Assembly: GCA_023525715.1 (NCBI GenBank)
Contig: CM042013.1
Span: forward strand, 73,048,994 to 73,112,993
Source of the DNA: Cichorium intybus
Taxonomy: Eukaryota; Streptophyta; Magnoliopsida; Asterales; Asteraceae
DNA: 64,000 nt
Direction: 5' to 3'
Under the pieces are notes generated by a model that did no database searches, had not been told where the DNA came from, and saw only the letters and a list, made by a program, of their open reading frames with translations. How positions within the stretch are numbered: the first letter of the stretch is position 1; each line of letters opens with the position of its first letter. This document shows, piece by piece, positions 11,513 to 22,297 of the stretch. A program made the translations under genes and the position numbers.

Positions 11513-11524
11513 GCTCTGATACCA
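11513..11524 (-). promoter_or_regulatory. Primer binding site (tRNA-iMet)
   Basis: Minus strand TGGTATCAGAGC, complementary to the 3' end of plant initiator tRNA-Met, two bases inside the 5' LTR. This is the minus-strand cDNA priming site and fixes the LTR inner edge at 11527. Confidence 0.93.
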
Positions 11525-11526
11525 CT

Positions 11527-12034
11527 TGTTGGGTGTCGAAATATAAGAATAGATGAACTAATATTGATATGCAATCAATAACACAATCAATAATATAATG
11601 ATAATGCAACATAGCTAATTAAACAATAAGATATGAATAACATGTGTCGAATGATTCGATTAGAACAAGGTTTTACAATTGGGTTTTCTATCTTGGAGAT
11701 ATACAATTCTCGTAAGTTAATCTTGTAATCTCTCCTTTTACACGGTATGGTATCACTGATATTTATACTGAATCAGTGATACCAATAGTACAACTTTTAC
11801 AGAGAATATCCTATCAGTGTACTAGCCAATAGGATAGAAGATTCATGCAACACGTATTGTACTATACGCGTGCACACAAAAGACAAGATGACAGGCTGTG
11901 AAGTCTTCGGATCCTCTATGCATAGCACTTCGGAGTCTTTAGACTTCGGTGTCTTCTCTTGGTTATTCACTTTGGGGTTTCTTCATGGGCAGGACTTCGG
12001 ATATATCAGCACTTCATCACAAATGTTCTCAACA
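11527..12034 (-). repeat. 5' LTR of the SIRE-like element
   Basis: 508 bp bounded by TGTTG and CAACA inverted ends (minus strand starts TGTTGAGAAC and ends CACCCAACA). It contains several CTTCGGA motifs (near 11905, 11930, 11950, 11995) shared with the element interior. The inner edge abuts the PBS. Outside it the sequence changes to the Mutator-like region. Confidence 0.88.
11752..11780 (-). promoter_or_regulatory. LTR TATA box inside a 9-bp inverted repeat
   Basis: Minus strand TATAAATAT at 11767-11759, flanked by ATCACTGAT (11752-11760) and ATCAGTGAT (11772-11780), a perfect 9-bp inverted repeat with the TATA sequence in the loop and one edge. Likely the U3 promoter of the element. Confidence 0.6.
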
Positions 12035-12183
12035 GGACCCCCGACCCTTTACAACCGGTATCGACCATCGGCTAAGTGTGATCGCGTGGCAAGGGTATGC
12101 TGACATCATTAAGGACACGTCATCATGGGTGGGAGACTAGTTACTGTATTGCTTGTGGACCAAGGGTGACCGGATGAATTGCA

Positions 12184-12190
12184 TATAAAA
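12184..12190 (+). promoter_or_regulatory. TATA-like box of the coiled-coil/TM relic
   Basis: TATAAAA about 98 bases before the ATG at 12288, within 150 bases of the SIRE-like LTR insertion point. Suggests the retrotransposon landed in the upstream region of this small gene. Confidence 0.35.
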
Positions 12191-12287
12191 TTGGAGCACC
12201 GATTCGACCAAATACCCAAAATTGATTACCCAAACTCTTCAAAAATATTAGATCTATAATTCCAAATTTTCGGTATTTAAGTTCAAC

Positions 12288-12559
12288 ATGGATCCATCGA
12301 TCGTGTTATCCTTCACCGAGTTTTCGTTACACGACATCATCCCGAACACCCTTACAGCCGAGGGCAACTCATTGCCCAAATGCAGCTTGAGCTTGCCCTC
12401 ATTCGTGAGGAGGTGGCCGTCAGAATGCACCGCCTATAGGCAGAAAATGTGGCTCTCCGGGGTGAGGTAGTCAAGCTGAAGAAGATACTGGAGTCGGTCT
12501 TGTGGAGTGGAGTCGTTGGTTTGGTGGCCATGGGACTGACTTATGCGATGACTAAGTAA
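12288..12559 (+). pseudogene. Small coiled-coil / C-terminal membrane-segment protein relic
   Basis: ATG at 12288 opens a frame that shifts near 12340 into a frame ending at TAA 12557-12559. The latter encodes a heptad-rich amphipathic stretch (QMQLELALIREEVAVRMHRL, then an in-frame TAG at 12437-12439, then AENVALRGEVVKLKKILESV). A hydrophobic C-terminal segment follows (VLWSGVVGLVAMGLTYAMTK). This plan, coiled coil plus terminal TM, resembles the C-terminus of GRF-type zinc-finger proteins often found beside plant Mutator-like transposases, but no GRF motif is visible. It converges on the transposase downstream, as mudrB does on mudrA in MuDR. I do not recognise the family with confidence. 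Confidence 0.4.
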
Positions 12560-13862
12560 CTGTAAGCTGGGGTTAATTGAGGTGCAGGTAGAGGCTTAAT
12601 GTATGGTAGTCGGTATTTGTTGGTTACAATTATTAGTTATCTTATGTTAGCAAGTGAAGTTATAGCAGGCATTTTGTTGGTGTCAATTGTTTAACTGATG
12701 TAGTGTTTTGTGGCTTATGAAAACCATGATATATAATGAATGTTTAACTATCGTATGTGTTCTTTGGTTGTTGTTGTTATTTGAAAGGAATCATTAGTTG
12801 TGATAACAAACAGAAGGGTGTTGGATTAGATCTCTTGGACAACAAAGAACTAACATACGGGTTATCAAAGACAAGTACAGACACCAAAGAACACTCTTTA
12901 GTAGAATGCCTTAATATATACAATTACCAAAGTATAATGGTCTAATCGGTAAGAGTACGAAATTTACAAAGTACACCATTATCAAATATTCTCATGTATA
13001 GTATGTTAGATTCATTTTTGGTTTAATCGATAAGAGTAAAATAGTATAGTACTTTCATTTTTAGATTATTAAATAGCAACGTACTTCAATACTTTGCTTC
13101 CAATTTTGGTCCTTGATGTTAATGTCAAGATTTTTGTTTCCAATATTGGTCCTTTATTAGTAAAAAGGCATAGTAAAAATTGGACCAATTATTTAGGACC
13201 AAATTTGTTCTTGTAAATATTTTAGCTGTTTAGTCCTTGTGTTTAACCCTTTTTGACAGGTTTGGTCCTTGTAACATACCTGCAAACAATGTACTTCAGT
13301 GTTGGTCTTATAATTATTTAGGACCAACATATAGCAACATACTTCAGTTTTGGTCCTTGCAACAGTCGTGGAAACTATGCACTAACATTAGAGAATTACT
13401 TATTGTAAATAGCAATGTACTTCATTTTTGGTATTTTACTGCTTTGAAGGTAAAATCGTGAGACAACTTTGCATTTTGACCATTTATAACAAGGCACTGC
13501 AATTACACAATTACTTATTGTAACATAACATTATCCTTTCAAACCACATTTACCAAAGGCAACATCAAACATCATTCCGAATTCACACAAACACATTATT
13601 ACAAATAATAAAATTGTACGTTCAAACTACATTTCCTAATTTCAGACTAATCCAAATTCATGGGCTGTCCAGAGGTCATCCGTTCACCACTTGGCACTTC
13701 AACCCTTTTTGACAGTTTCTTTTTGAGTATTATTTTAGATCTTTTGGGCACACGCTACCTGCTACAAACACTTTCCTGAGAGTGAACTATCCAGCATCCA
13801 TTTCCACAGCTTCCTGCACCGATGGTATATCATGTTCCCTCCCTTGATGTGACACTTCTTTA
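12560..13862. other. Non-coding repeats between the convergent Mutator-region genes
   Basis: No supported ORF. Four diverged copies of a short motif AGCAAYRTACTTCA occur near 13074, 13287, 13332 and 13410, interspersed with TTGGTCC(TTG) units (for example 13109, 13158, 13262, 13351). These look like subterminal or intergenic repeats of the Mutator-like element; boundaries were not found. Confidence 0.5.
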
Positions 13863-16205
13863 TTAAAACCCATTTGAAGTAGTGGAATTGGATGTTCTGT
13901 CCACCTTTTTGCAAGTTAATTTGTTGTGCCCAGCCTCTTTACAAATACCACATAAAACTCTTTTCCCAGCTTTTGAGACAGTGTGCTTGTTACCCCTCTT
14001 AAAAGCACCCTTCTTCCTCCTTATATTTGGGCTCCCAGGCATTCTTCTTCTAATTGGGGGTAAAGGTGGAATGTAGTCTGTTTTAGGCCACATTTCTGAT
14101 CCATTCATACATAGTAGAGGGTTTTTGTAAGTGTTTTTGTAAAATGTGGCAAGGTATAATGGATCCAAAAACCCTCAATTGTCCAATTTATATACGAAAT
14201 AGTTGCCAAAGAATGCACACAACCATAATCGTTAAGTTCCTATAACCTGCAAGTGCAAGTTTTCTTCTCCAAGTTGACAGCATATGCCTCACCCAAATTC
14301 ATTGTTTCAAATTTCATCAACCCACATGGCAACACTTTCCAGTACCTGTTATACCTATCATTAGATTAATGTCTGTGTAAATTAAAAAATAATAAACTAC
14401 AATGTACCTTTGATGGATTTTCAAGTTATTAATTATTTATCTAAGGATGGGATAAATTTGATAGTCAGGCTAGTTACTTCCTTTGAGCTGCATCCTATGC
14501 ATCCGGTCCATCACATATATACGAATTTCTTCAAGCATGGTGATTATAGGTTTTTTCCTGGCTTCAGTGATGACACTATTAAAAGTTTCTGAAAATCCAT
14601 TCTCAACAGCATCACACATGCTACCAAATCTGAAAAAAGCTCTTGACCATGTCTTTGGATTCTTGTCCAAAAGATATTCATGTGCCGTATTGCTCAATTG
14701 CTGAATTTCCTTAATTACCGCATTAAAGTGGGGTTTTGTTGTAGCCTTACTTGCTTTCCAAAAAAGGTTCTCAAAATGAGCTTGTGTAAATCGCTTCTTG
14801 AAGTTAGCGTAGATGTGCCTTGCACATTGCATATGCTCAGCTTTAGGTAACACCTCCTTCACTGCCTCCAGAAGACCCTAAAAGCATTCATTTCAGGTCA
14901 AATAAATCACATTTAGTTGAGAAAACTTTAATTCAAACCATTGGTTAACCATACCTTATGTTGATCAGACATCACGGACACACTAAGCCCTGATTCAAGG
15001 TGCAGGTCATCTGCAAGAATTTCCAATAACCATTTCCAATTTTCCTTATTCTCTACACACACAACAGCCCAAGCAATGGGAACTATCTGGTTATTTGCAT
15101 CACTTCCTACATCAGTTAACATTTTCCCACTACATAAACCCTTAAGAAAACATCCATATAAGTTTATGAGTCTTCTACATCCAGTTCTCCTGCCCTCTTT
15201 TAAACCACCAAAACACACGTAAAAATAATTCTTCCCGACCGGCATGCTATTCACATCCATTTTTATATTAGACCCTAGATTTGATCTCCTAATCTCCTCA
15301 CCATATGACCATAGCTTTGCATAGTGTTCCACAATGGTACCTTCGATTAGAGATAATGCATATTTCTTTGCTCTTCTACACTAGCTCATACTAACCTCTA
15401 TACCAAAATCCTTTTTTACCTCTTCCCTTACGAGTCTAACACTCATTTTCTGTTTGTGTAGTATCTCATTAGTGTAATGACTACTAATCCAAGCATAGGT
15501 GACAATGGAACCTAATTTGAAATTTCTTGCACAATTATGTTCATCTTTAAGGGACTTAATTTGAAGTGACTTTTCCTCACTCATCCAAGACCCCCATAAC
15601 CTAAATGTGCAATCCCCGTTACAACATTTTACTGTCATTTTTTAGTAACATAACTGATAACCGTTAGCAACATCATAATTATAGAGCATACTTTTAAGCT
15701 GTTTTGGATTCTCGAACCTCATACCTAATACAAGCAGCTGCTTCTTCCATTCAACATCTGGATTGTACCTTGTTGGAGACTCTACTGTTCGTGTGCTGAC
15801 ATCGACATCCATATCTTATTCTTTATCACCAATGACGATTGTTGCTTCATCCTCAAGTTCTGTTGTGCCTATTTCATCTTCTCTTATAGGTAACATCTCT
15901 CCTTTACCCAAATTATGATCATCAGGACTAACGACTTCATCATTTTCTACATTGATCCAGTCCTGTATGTTAACGCCTTTATAGTCCATGTAAATTGGCA
16001 CTAGAACTCCACAGTGGTATAAAATCTCAATGAACTCGACATGCTCCATTTCGTCTGAAATTAACCGTAACCCATAAGGAACGTCATAATTCGACAGACA
16101 ATAGCAGAGGTTCTTGCATTTACTTTGAGCAAACCTTTCAAGGAACTCAATACATTCCTTCAACTCCATCCCCGAAAAATCAACGTCGTCAAGATACTGC
16201 TGCAT
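13863..16205 (-). pseudogene. MuDR-type Mutator-like transposase (broken)
   Basis: Order on the minus strand: N-terminal PB1/DUF-like part (16205-15816), MuDR zinc-binding region (15638-15381), MULE DDE domain (15332-14470), SWIM finger (CTC..CVH pattern near 14250-14200) and a C-terminal zinc knuckle CGICKEAGHNKLTC (13863-14168). Two introns fit GT-AG. One is 14878-14954, joining SDQHK to GLLEAV; the other is 14346-14407, restoring an RYW block. In-frame stops occur at 15816, about 15639, 15381, 14470 and in the SWIM region; a frameshift lies near 14175. The residue at the usual catalytic Asp of the LDGCFLKG motif is Tyr (codon TAT), so the enzyme would be dead even without the stops. TDVGSDANNQI and PIAWAVV are intact. 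Confidence 0.9.

Positions 16206-16950
<745 letters not shown>

Positions 16951-16978
<28 letters not shown>
16951..16978. repeat. (TA)n microsatellite
   Basis: 28 bp of TA dinucleotides on the distal side of the embedded element. Confidence 0.9.
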
Positions 16979-16983
<5 letters not shown>

Positions 16984-17002
16984 TAAATTTAACCCTTTTA
17001 CC

Positions 17003-17010
17003 TATAAATA
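17003..17010 (+). promoter_or_regulatory. TATA box of Harbinger relic A
   Basis: TATAAATA 56 bases before the ATG at 17066 of the transposase relic; suitably placed core promoter. Confidence 0.45.
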
Positions 17011-17065
17011 CCATTACACTCGAACTTTTTAAACCACAACTTAAATACTTAAACCTTCATTTACA

Positions 17066-18050
17066 ATGTCGATATCATTTTCATCTTTTACTTCCACGGA
17101 TGCGGAGACGTTAAATGAGTTAACGTTCATATTTTCAGAAAAATGAAGTCGAAAGTTCACATGCGAGGAGGAGACGTGCTCCTTTTCGGAGACAACGTGA
17201 AGCTGGCTACAATTGTCTCATTGTCGACTACTTTTTCGGTGATGTCGTATATGTTGTAAAGTTTTAAAGATGGTTCTAAATGAGGAAAGAATTATTCATA
17301 CGCATAGTTAATGATTTGAAGTTCAGGTTCTCGTATTTTCAGCAGGATTGAGACGTAAGAGGTCGCGAGGGTTTTTCTTCAATACAAAAATGCACAACCT
17401 TGATTCGTCAGGATTCCACATAGCGTGCGATATGGGAGCCGACTCATGGATTAGTAGCCATGAGTACGTAAGGATGTCTGAGTAGACTGTAGTCACTGTA
17501 CGAGATATACTTTACATACTATTAACGACACCTACCACTTATATGCAACACATGAAAATACATGAAAATAGACATGAATTTCCAGGAATGATAAGTGGCA
17601 TCGATGTATGCATTACTCGTGGGCCATCTGCTCAAATACATGGTGCAGTCTAATACATGCGAAGTGATCACAAAGAGCCGTCGATAATTTTAGAAACAGT
17701 GACATCTTGCTATCTTTGGTTTTGACATGCATTCTTTAGTGTCACGGGTTCCAACAATGACATCAATATGCTTCAATAGACACCGATATTCAATGATATA
17801 TTTCTTGGAAAATGTCATGACATACCGTGTAATGAACGAGGTATCATACAAGCGTGAGTATTATCATACGTAACCGAGATACACATCACAACATTCAAGC
17901 TGAGTTGGTGGATCATCTTTACAAAAATGATAGACATAACACCTAAAATTTGTACGAGTCGTTGGATGAGGAATCCAAAGAATATTGAAAGACGAGTTAG
18001 AAGAGAATATAGATGGCAATTTGAATGTTTTAGAGGAGCGAAGTTCATAT
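17066..18050 (+). pseudogene. PIF/Harbinger transposase relic A
   Basis: ATG at 17066 begins a Ser/Thr/Glu-rich N-terminus, then, through several frame changes, the PIF/Harbinger DDE_Tnp_4 pattern: a basic ARRRR...EAGYN block and DYFF (17160-17240), MRKELFIRIVNDL (17280-17320), EFPGMISGID (first catalytic Asp region, about 17590), SNNDIN (second Asp region, about 17755), FNDIFLGK (about 17800), then a jump straight to the C-terminal NRDTHHNIQAELVDHLY block (about 17870-17925) and LDEESKEY. Roughly the part between the YYL motif and NRDTHHN is deleted. Several in-frame stops. Relic B at 44-47 kb carries the same motifs and is clearly related. Confidence 0.8.
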
Positions 18051-18837
18051 TTAATTACTTTTTTTAATTGTCATTTGAAGTTTTTATTTTTTTAATTAAT
18101 GAGGTATTTTATTTTTTATTAATTTTACTATTTAATTGAATTAGATTTGTTTTAAATTTAACTATTTATATTTTTTATTTTATTATTTAAAAAATAAAAG
18201 GAATGTAAGAAGTATCTCTTAGATTTAATAACGAGAAGGGGAAGTAAGAAGAATGTGATGTGACATTTTATATAACACTAAAAAAGTGAAAGGAATGTAA
18301 AGGATACCCACACCCTTTGATCTTAGATAGCTTTATGATAGTACAATGTTGTAATAGGAAAAGTTGAGTACGATTTTATAATAAACAAATTACTGAAAGT
18401 AAATAGCTATTTAATGTAGAGTTTTATAAAGCATAAACCTAGGAGAAACATTTGTGTTTGAACCCATATCATGACACCATTTTCTTAAAAGTTGCTGTAT
18501 TGTGCACATATGTATGTTGAAGATACAATAAATTATCCAATGAACGCATTAAATATACAACGGTCTCAAAAGATTTATAACAATTGAAACACAAAAGTTT
18601 AAAAAAGCAATTGACAATGCAAATATCAAAAATACCCTTTATATTTAGCTTTACATTTAAATTGAAGTAAACCCCAAGAATCAAATTTATACCGATTTGC
18701 AAGAATTGCTATTGGGACAAATTAGTAATTTAACACAACTTCAAAGAAAGAAACATTGCTATATATTATAAGGGAAATGGTGAAATAGACAAAAATGTAC
18801 AAAGTTTAAAAATGAGAGATTTTAGTTTGTATCTTCC
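18051..18837. other. AT-rich non-coding stretch
   Basis: No credible ORF; the 77-codon ORF at 18469-18702 is a chance frame. The stretch ending GGATACCCACACCCTTT near 18315 may be the 3' terminal region of the Harbinger element, but I could not pair it with a left end. Confidence 0.5.
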
Positions 18838-18859
18838 CACTACTAGAAAAATAGGGGTA

Positions 18860-19265
18860 TTAGCAACAAAAATTTAGCGACGGAAAAAATCCCGTTGCAA
18901 AAAGCTACGGTTTACCGACGGACTTCCAATATATCGGGAAAACCTAACTTTCAAGATTTTAGCAACATTTTTGCTACGGTTTAGCGACAGAACACGGTCC
19001 GTTGGAAATCCGTTACCATATTACCGACGGTTTACCAACGGAATTCAACAAATTTAGATTCCGTCGGTAATCCGTTGGTGAAAATGTTATCTATTTTGAA
19101 AAATAATAATTTTGCCAACGCTCCGTCGGTAATCCGTTACAATATTACCGACAGCTTACCAACGACATTCAACAAATTTATAATTCGTCGATACTTTGTT
19201 GGTGATGGTCCGTTGGAAATTTGTTACTATGTTACCGACGGTTTTCCAACGGAATATAGTGAGAG
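18860..19265. repeat. Left CACTA subterminal repeat array
   Basis: Repeated ACGGTTTACCGACGG, CCGTCGGTAATCCGTT and variants in both orientations, about every 20-40 bases. Confidence 0.8.
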
Positions 19266-19410
19266 ATTGAAATGGTAAAACAAATATAATTTACAAATAT
19301 TTGAAAAGTTTTGAGATAATACTATAAGTGTATTTAAGTAATAATATAATCGTATCATATCATGTTTTTTATAATTAAGTCAGTCGCATACTATAAGTTT
19401 TGAGATGAAT

Positions 19411-19770
19411 TAGAGGTGCACAAAAGCCGGTTAAAAACCGGTTTCGGTTATTTAAAAACCGGTTTTTTAAAAACCGGTTTTTTTAAAAACCGGTTTCGGT
19501 TATAACCGGTTCGGTTTTGACCGGTTTTTTTTAAACGAGATTGAGTTTCAAACCGGTTTTTTTCGATTTTTAAACCGGTTCGGTTCGGTTAACCGGAAGA
19601 AAAACCGGTTTTTTTCGGTTTTTAAACCGGTTCGGTTTCAGATAAAAAACCGGCTAAAAAACCGGTTCGGTTAAAAAACCGGTTCGGTTATTAAAAAACC
19701 GGTTATTAAAAAAACCGGTTCGGTTATTATTTTCGGTTATTTAAAAAACCGGTTTTTTTGTGCACCTCTA
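19411..19770. mobile_element. 360-bp non-autonomous hAT element made of AACCGGTT arrays
   Basis: Perfect 8-bp target duplication AGATGAAT at 19403-19410 and 19771-19778, the hAT hallmark. Terminal inverted repeats TAGAGGTGCACAAAA / TTTTGTGCACCTCTA. Between them almost all sequence is tandem or inverted runs of AACCGG, CCGGTTT and GGTTCGGTT separated by A or T tracts, with no coding potential. It is inserted in the CACTA element, so it is younger than that insertion or was carried along. Confidence 0.9.
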
Positions 19771-19778
19771 AGATGAAT

Positions 19779-20364
19779 ACACAATAAATCATCAAATGCC
19801 CCAATTTTATAGAAAGACACCGACCCAACTTCAAGAATGAGGCCCAATTTTATAGAAACACACCCGACCCGATTCGATGGTGGTAGAATTACTTTAAATT
19901 GTCTCAATTTAAAGTAATTTTCCAAACACAACCGACCCAATTTCAACAATGAGGCCCAATTTCATAAAATTGTTGACAATTAAACAATTTCATAAAATTG
20001 TAGACAATTAATGTGTTTCTACCCTTTGCACCTCTTTGCATTGTGTTTCGACCTGGCACAGACAGAAATCTAACCTACGATGCCTAACATAAGTTGATTT
20101 TTGATTCTCCTTATTTCAATCCTTGAAGCTTGCCTGAATTTTACGTGTGAGATCGTTGTCGCCATCTAGACTTCCGAATTTGGTCTTCAGTTTTCATGGT
20201 GAGCACGTTTGGTTTGTCTACGCTTTTAGCTTTAGAATTTCACAAACAAATGCCTATTTTCTATTGAGCCTGACCTCACAAATCATGCAGCTGTGACAAT
20301 TGGTTCTGCATATATCGAAATCTTACAGCATTATAACTATACAGTAGTGTGATTTATAATTATA
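19779..20364. other. CACTA interior, non-coding
   Basis: Contains three diverged copies of a CCGACCC..TTTATAGAAA/GAGGCCCAATTT unit (19800-19990) and a direct repeat of ACAATTTCATAAAATTG near 19963 and 19985. From about 20100 the composition changes and looks like a UTR/intron of a host gene, but I see no exon I can name. Confidence 0.5.
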
Positions 20365-20828
20365 ATGACGATTGGGTTGCTGATAGAGATTTACCTACCT
20401 CTGAACGTCAATCAAGACATGATTTCTTCGATCATATGGAATGAGTTCAGTTATGGCCGTGGTACTTCCAAAACTGCTATAATACACGACAAGTTTGAAG
20501 GTAGGAGGTTAGATAGTGAGTCGGAAACAACCATTTACAGGACTCTACAGATCAACCAGAGATGTGGGACCCACCTCCAGACCTGAAAGCAGTAAAGATC
20601 TCATCTCCCATCAGCATCATTGAACATTGGTTTAGAACATCCGATGACATCTATGAAAAGATGGACATTCGTGAGAGAGTTGACTACAGAGATAGAAACA
20701 TCTTGAAACCAAATTTGTTGGAACATGCTACACAACGAGCAGAAACATCTGATTTTGCTCATAGGAACATGAAGTGTCCAGTAATTCATATTCAATTTTT
20801 GATACAAATACCAGAGTTTTGGTTATGA
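20365..20828 (+). other. Possible captured gene fragment inside CACTA (unidentified)
   Basis: Two overlapping short frames (20365-20586 and 20562-20828). The sequence is less AT-rich than its surroundings and its downstream frame is charged and soluble-looking (EHWFRTSDDIYEKMD, DIRERVDYRDRNILKPNLLE). It could be a transduplicated exon set, as CACTA elements often carry. I do not recognise the protein, and the frame breaks several times upstream. Confidence 0.3.
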
Positions 20829-21179
20829 TTATAATTATATTTTGTTGACCCCATTAAATCATGGAGCTTGGTTATAGGGATTTTCTACAATCTCCCTTGC
20901 AAGTGAGTTCTTTGTGGCTTTTCTTATTGTAGTTATGCGCTATTCTTCTCATTGTAGCCTCTCATGGATAATCTAGAAGCCGAAACTTATGAAACACATG
21001 AAAAAGACAGTGTTGGATCATTTTAATAGATTTTGTGTTTTAAAAATGGACAATTAATATTTCATATCATGATTGTAAAAAGACAGTTTATATTTGTCTC
21101 AAAATTCATAATAATATTTAAATTTGAAGTTATAGAATTATAATATGTTTTCTCATTTGTCTTATCAGTGATGAAAATA

Positions 21180-21600
21180 GAAATATTGTAAAATCCGTCG
21201 ATAATTCTTTTCTATATACTTCCGTCGGTAATTCGTTACTACAAATATTCTGTTGGTAATCTGTTTCTATAAAATTCCGTCGACAATCCGTTACAAATAT
21301 AATCCGTCGGTAATCCGTTACAAACATAATCCGTCGGTAATCCGTTGCAAATATAAGCCGTCAGTAATCCGTTACTAATATTACTATCGTTTTGGCCGTC
21401 GGTAATCCGTTACTAATGTTATTCGTCGGTATTCCGTTGCTAATTACCGATGGCAAAATCTGTCGCTAAATTTTGTCTTATCCATTGGAAATTCCGTTGC
21501 TAAAAATCAGCGACATAAAATTAGTGACAGACTTTCTCCGTCGCGGAACTGTCGGTAAAACAAGTTAGCGACAAAATAGCAACGGTTTGTGCCGTCGTTA
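21180..21600. repeat. Right CACTA subterminal repeat array
   Basis: At least eight copies of AATCCGTCGGTAATCCGTTAC or close variants, inverted relative to the left array, ending with GTTAGCGACAAAATAGC and GTGCCGTCGTTAATGCCC. Confidence 0.85.
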
Positions 21601-21762
21601 ATGCCCTCTTCATGTCATAATTGTCAGGTTAATTTTTTTTTTTTACCAAAAATTGGTTTATTTTATTAGAACAAATGAAAAATTAATAGTTAAACCAGAA
21701 AAAACGATAATATATAATATTTTTTTCATAATTTGCCCTACATAAAACAAATGAAATAGCTT

Positions 21763-21960
21763 GCTAAATTTAAGACGTTCACGGTTAAGAACTTTTTGCC
21801 AAAGATGCAAGCAAGCATTAAACATGTTTCTTTCGGGCATTTTATGAAACCACTCATGTACAATTTCCAGTTTACCCATCTGCGCAAACCCTGAAATTAA
21901 TGAATTCCATGTATATACATCAGGGTTTGGATTTTGAATTTGTGGATAATAAAGGGACTT
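21763..21960 (-). pseudogene. Pentatricopeptide-repeat (PPR) protein fragment
   Basis: Minus strand reads NPDVYTWNSLISGFAQMGKL followed by VHEWFHKMPERN, a textbook PLS-class PPR repeat (about one and a half repeats), in one frame from about 21960 to 21780, then decaying. PPR proteins bind organellar RNA; here no other repeats are preserved and upstream sequence has stops. It lies between the CACTA right end and a long-TIR element, so it may be a surviving scrap of a host gene or a captured piece. It is the only host-gene-like homology in the window. Confidence 0.75.
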
Positions 21961-22288
21961 AGGGGAAACTATCTAGGAGATGGAGCGAAGGAGAAATAAG
22001 AAGCAAGGACTGCAATTTTGATTACCTATTTGGGACTGTTGTCAATGAACACAAACCACTTTGATTTTCGATACTGCTGTATTTAGCAATTAACAATTTT
22101 TAAACCAAAACTGAGATTATGGCCCATTTTGGTTTGTTACATACAGAAAGTAAATAAGACAGTATCACCACAATTTGAAAAGGATATGGGTTTGTGAATT
22201 ACCTGGAGTCGTATTCAGGGCAATCATGATACAGAGTGGTGAAAGGCATGAAATGGTCTGGTCAACAAGATTTTGTAGCATCTATGGT
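21961..22288. other. Short non-coding stretch between PPR relic and Mutator-like element
   Basis: A minus-strand ATG at 22284 opens 26 codons ending at a GTAATT donor-like sequence near 22205, which might be an eroded first exon of the PPR gene; weak. Confidence 0.25.
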
Positions 22289-22297
22289 TTTTATTTA

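Larger units (their letters stand above)
1..12034 (-). mobile_element. SIRE/Maximus-like Ty1-copia retrotransposon with extra env-position ORF (left end outside window)
   Basis: Read on the minus strand this is an LTR retrotransposon: 5' LTR at 11527-12034, PBS at 11513-11524, gag, a long linker, protease-integrase, reverse transcriptase-RNase H (copia order), a non-coding spacer and an extra 3' ORF. The copia order is read from the sequence; the extra ORF after pol and the very large size are what place it near the SIRE/Maximus lineage (family knowledge). The second LTR lies beyond the left edge. Coding capacity is lost through in-frame stops at 10044, 7740, 6048, 4457, 902 and 305 and a frameshift near 5735. 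The base flanking the LTR on the right starts GGACC, which should be the target duplication if the other end is recovered. Confidence 0.9.
18838..21606. mobile_element. Non-autonomous CACTA element with dense subterminal repeats, right terminus lost
   Basis: Left end CACTACTAGAAAAATAGG is a classic CACTA terminus. Subterminal arrays of CCGTCGGTAATCCGTT-type motifs follow at both sides (18860-19265 and 21180-21600) in inverted orientation, as expected for the transposase-binding region. On the right the inverted end matches up to GTTAATGCCC (about 21606) and then diverges; the final CTAGTAGTG is absent. No transposase is encoded. The interior holds a nested hAT element (19411-19770) and possibly captured host sequence (20100-20830). 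Confidence 0.85.

Noticed and set aside
12757..12945. 62-codon ORF in the Mutator-like region
   Set aside because: Short, no similarity, in AT-rich non-coding DNA.
19411..19770. Simple satellite of ACCGGTT
   Set aside because: Clear TIRs and an 8-bp TSD show it is a discrete hAT element rather than a satellite array.
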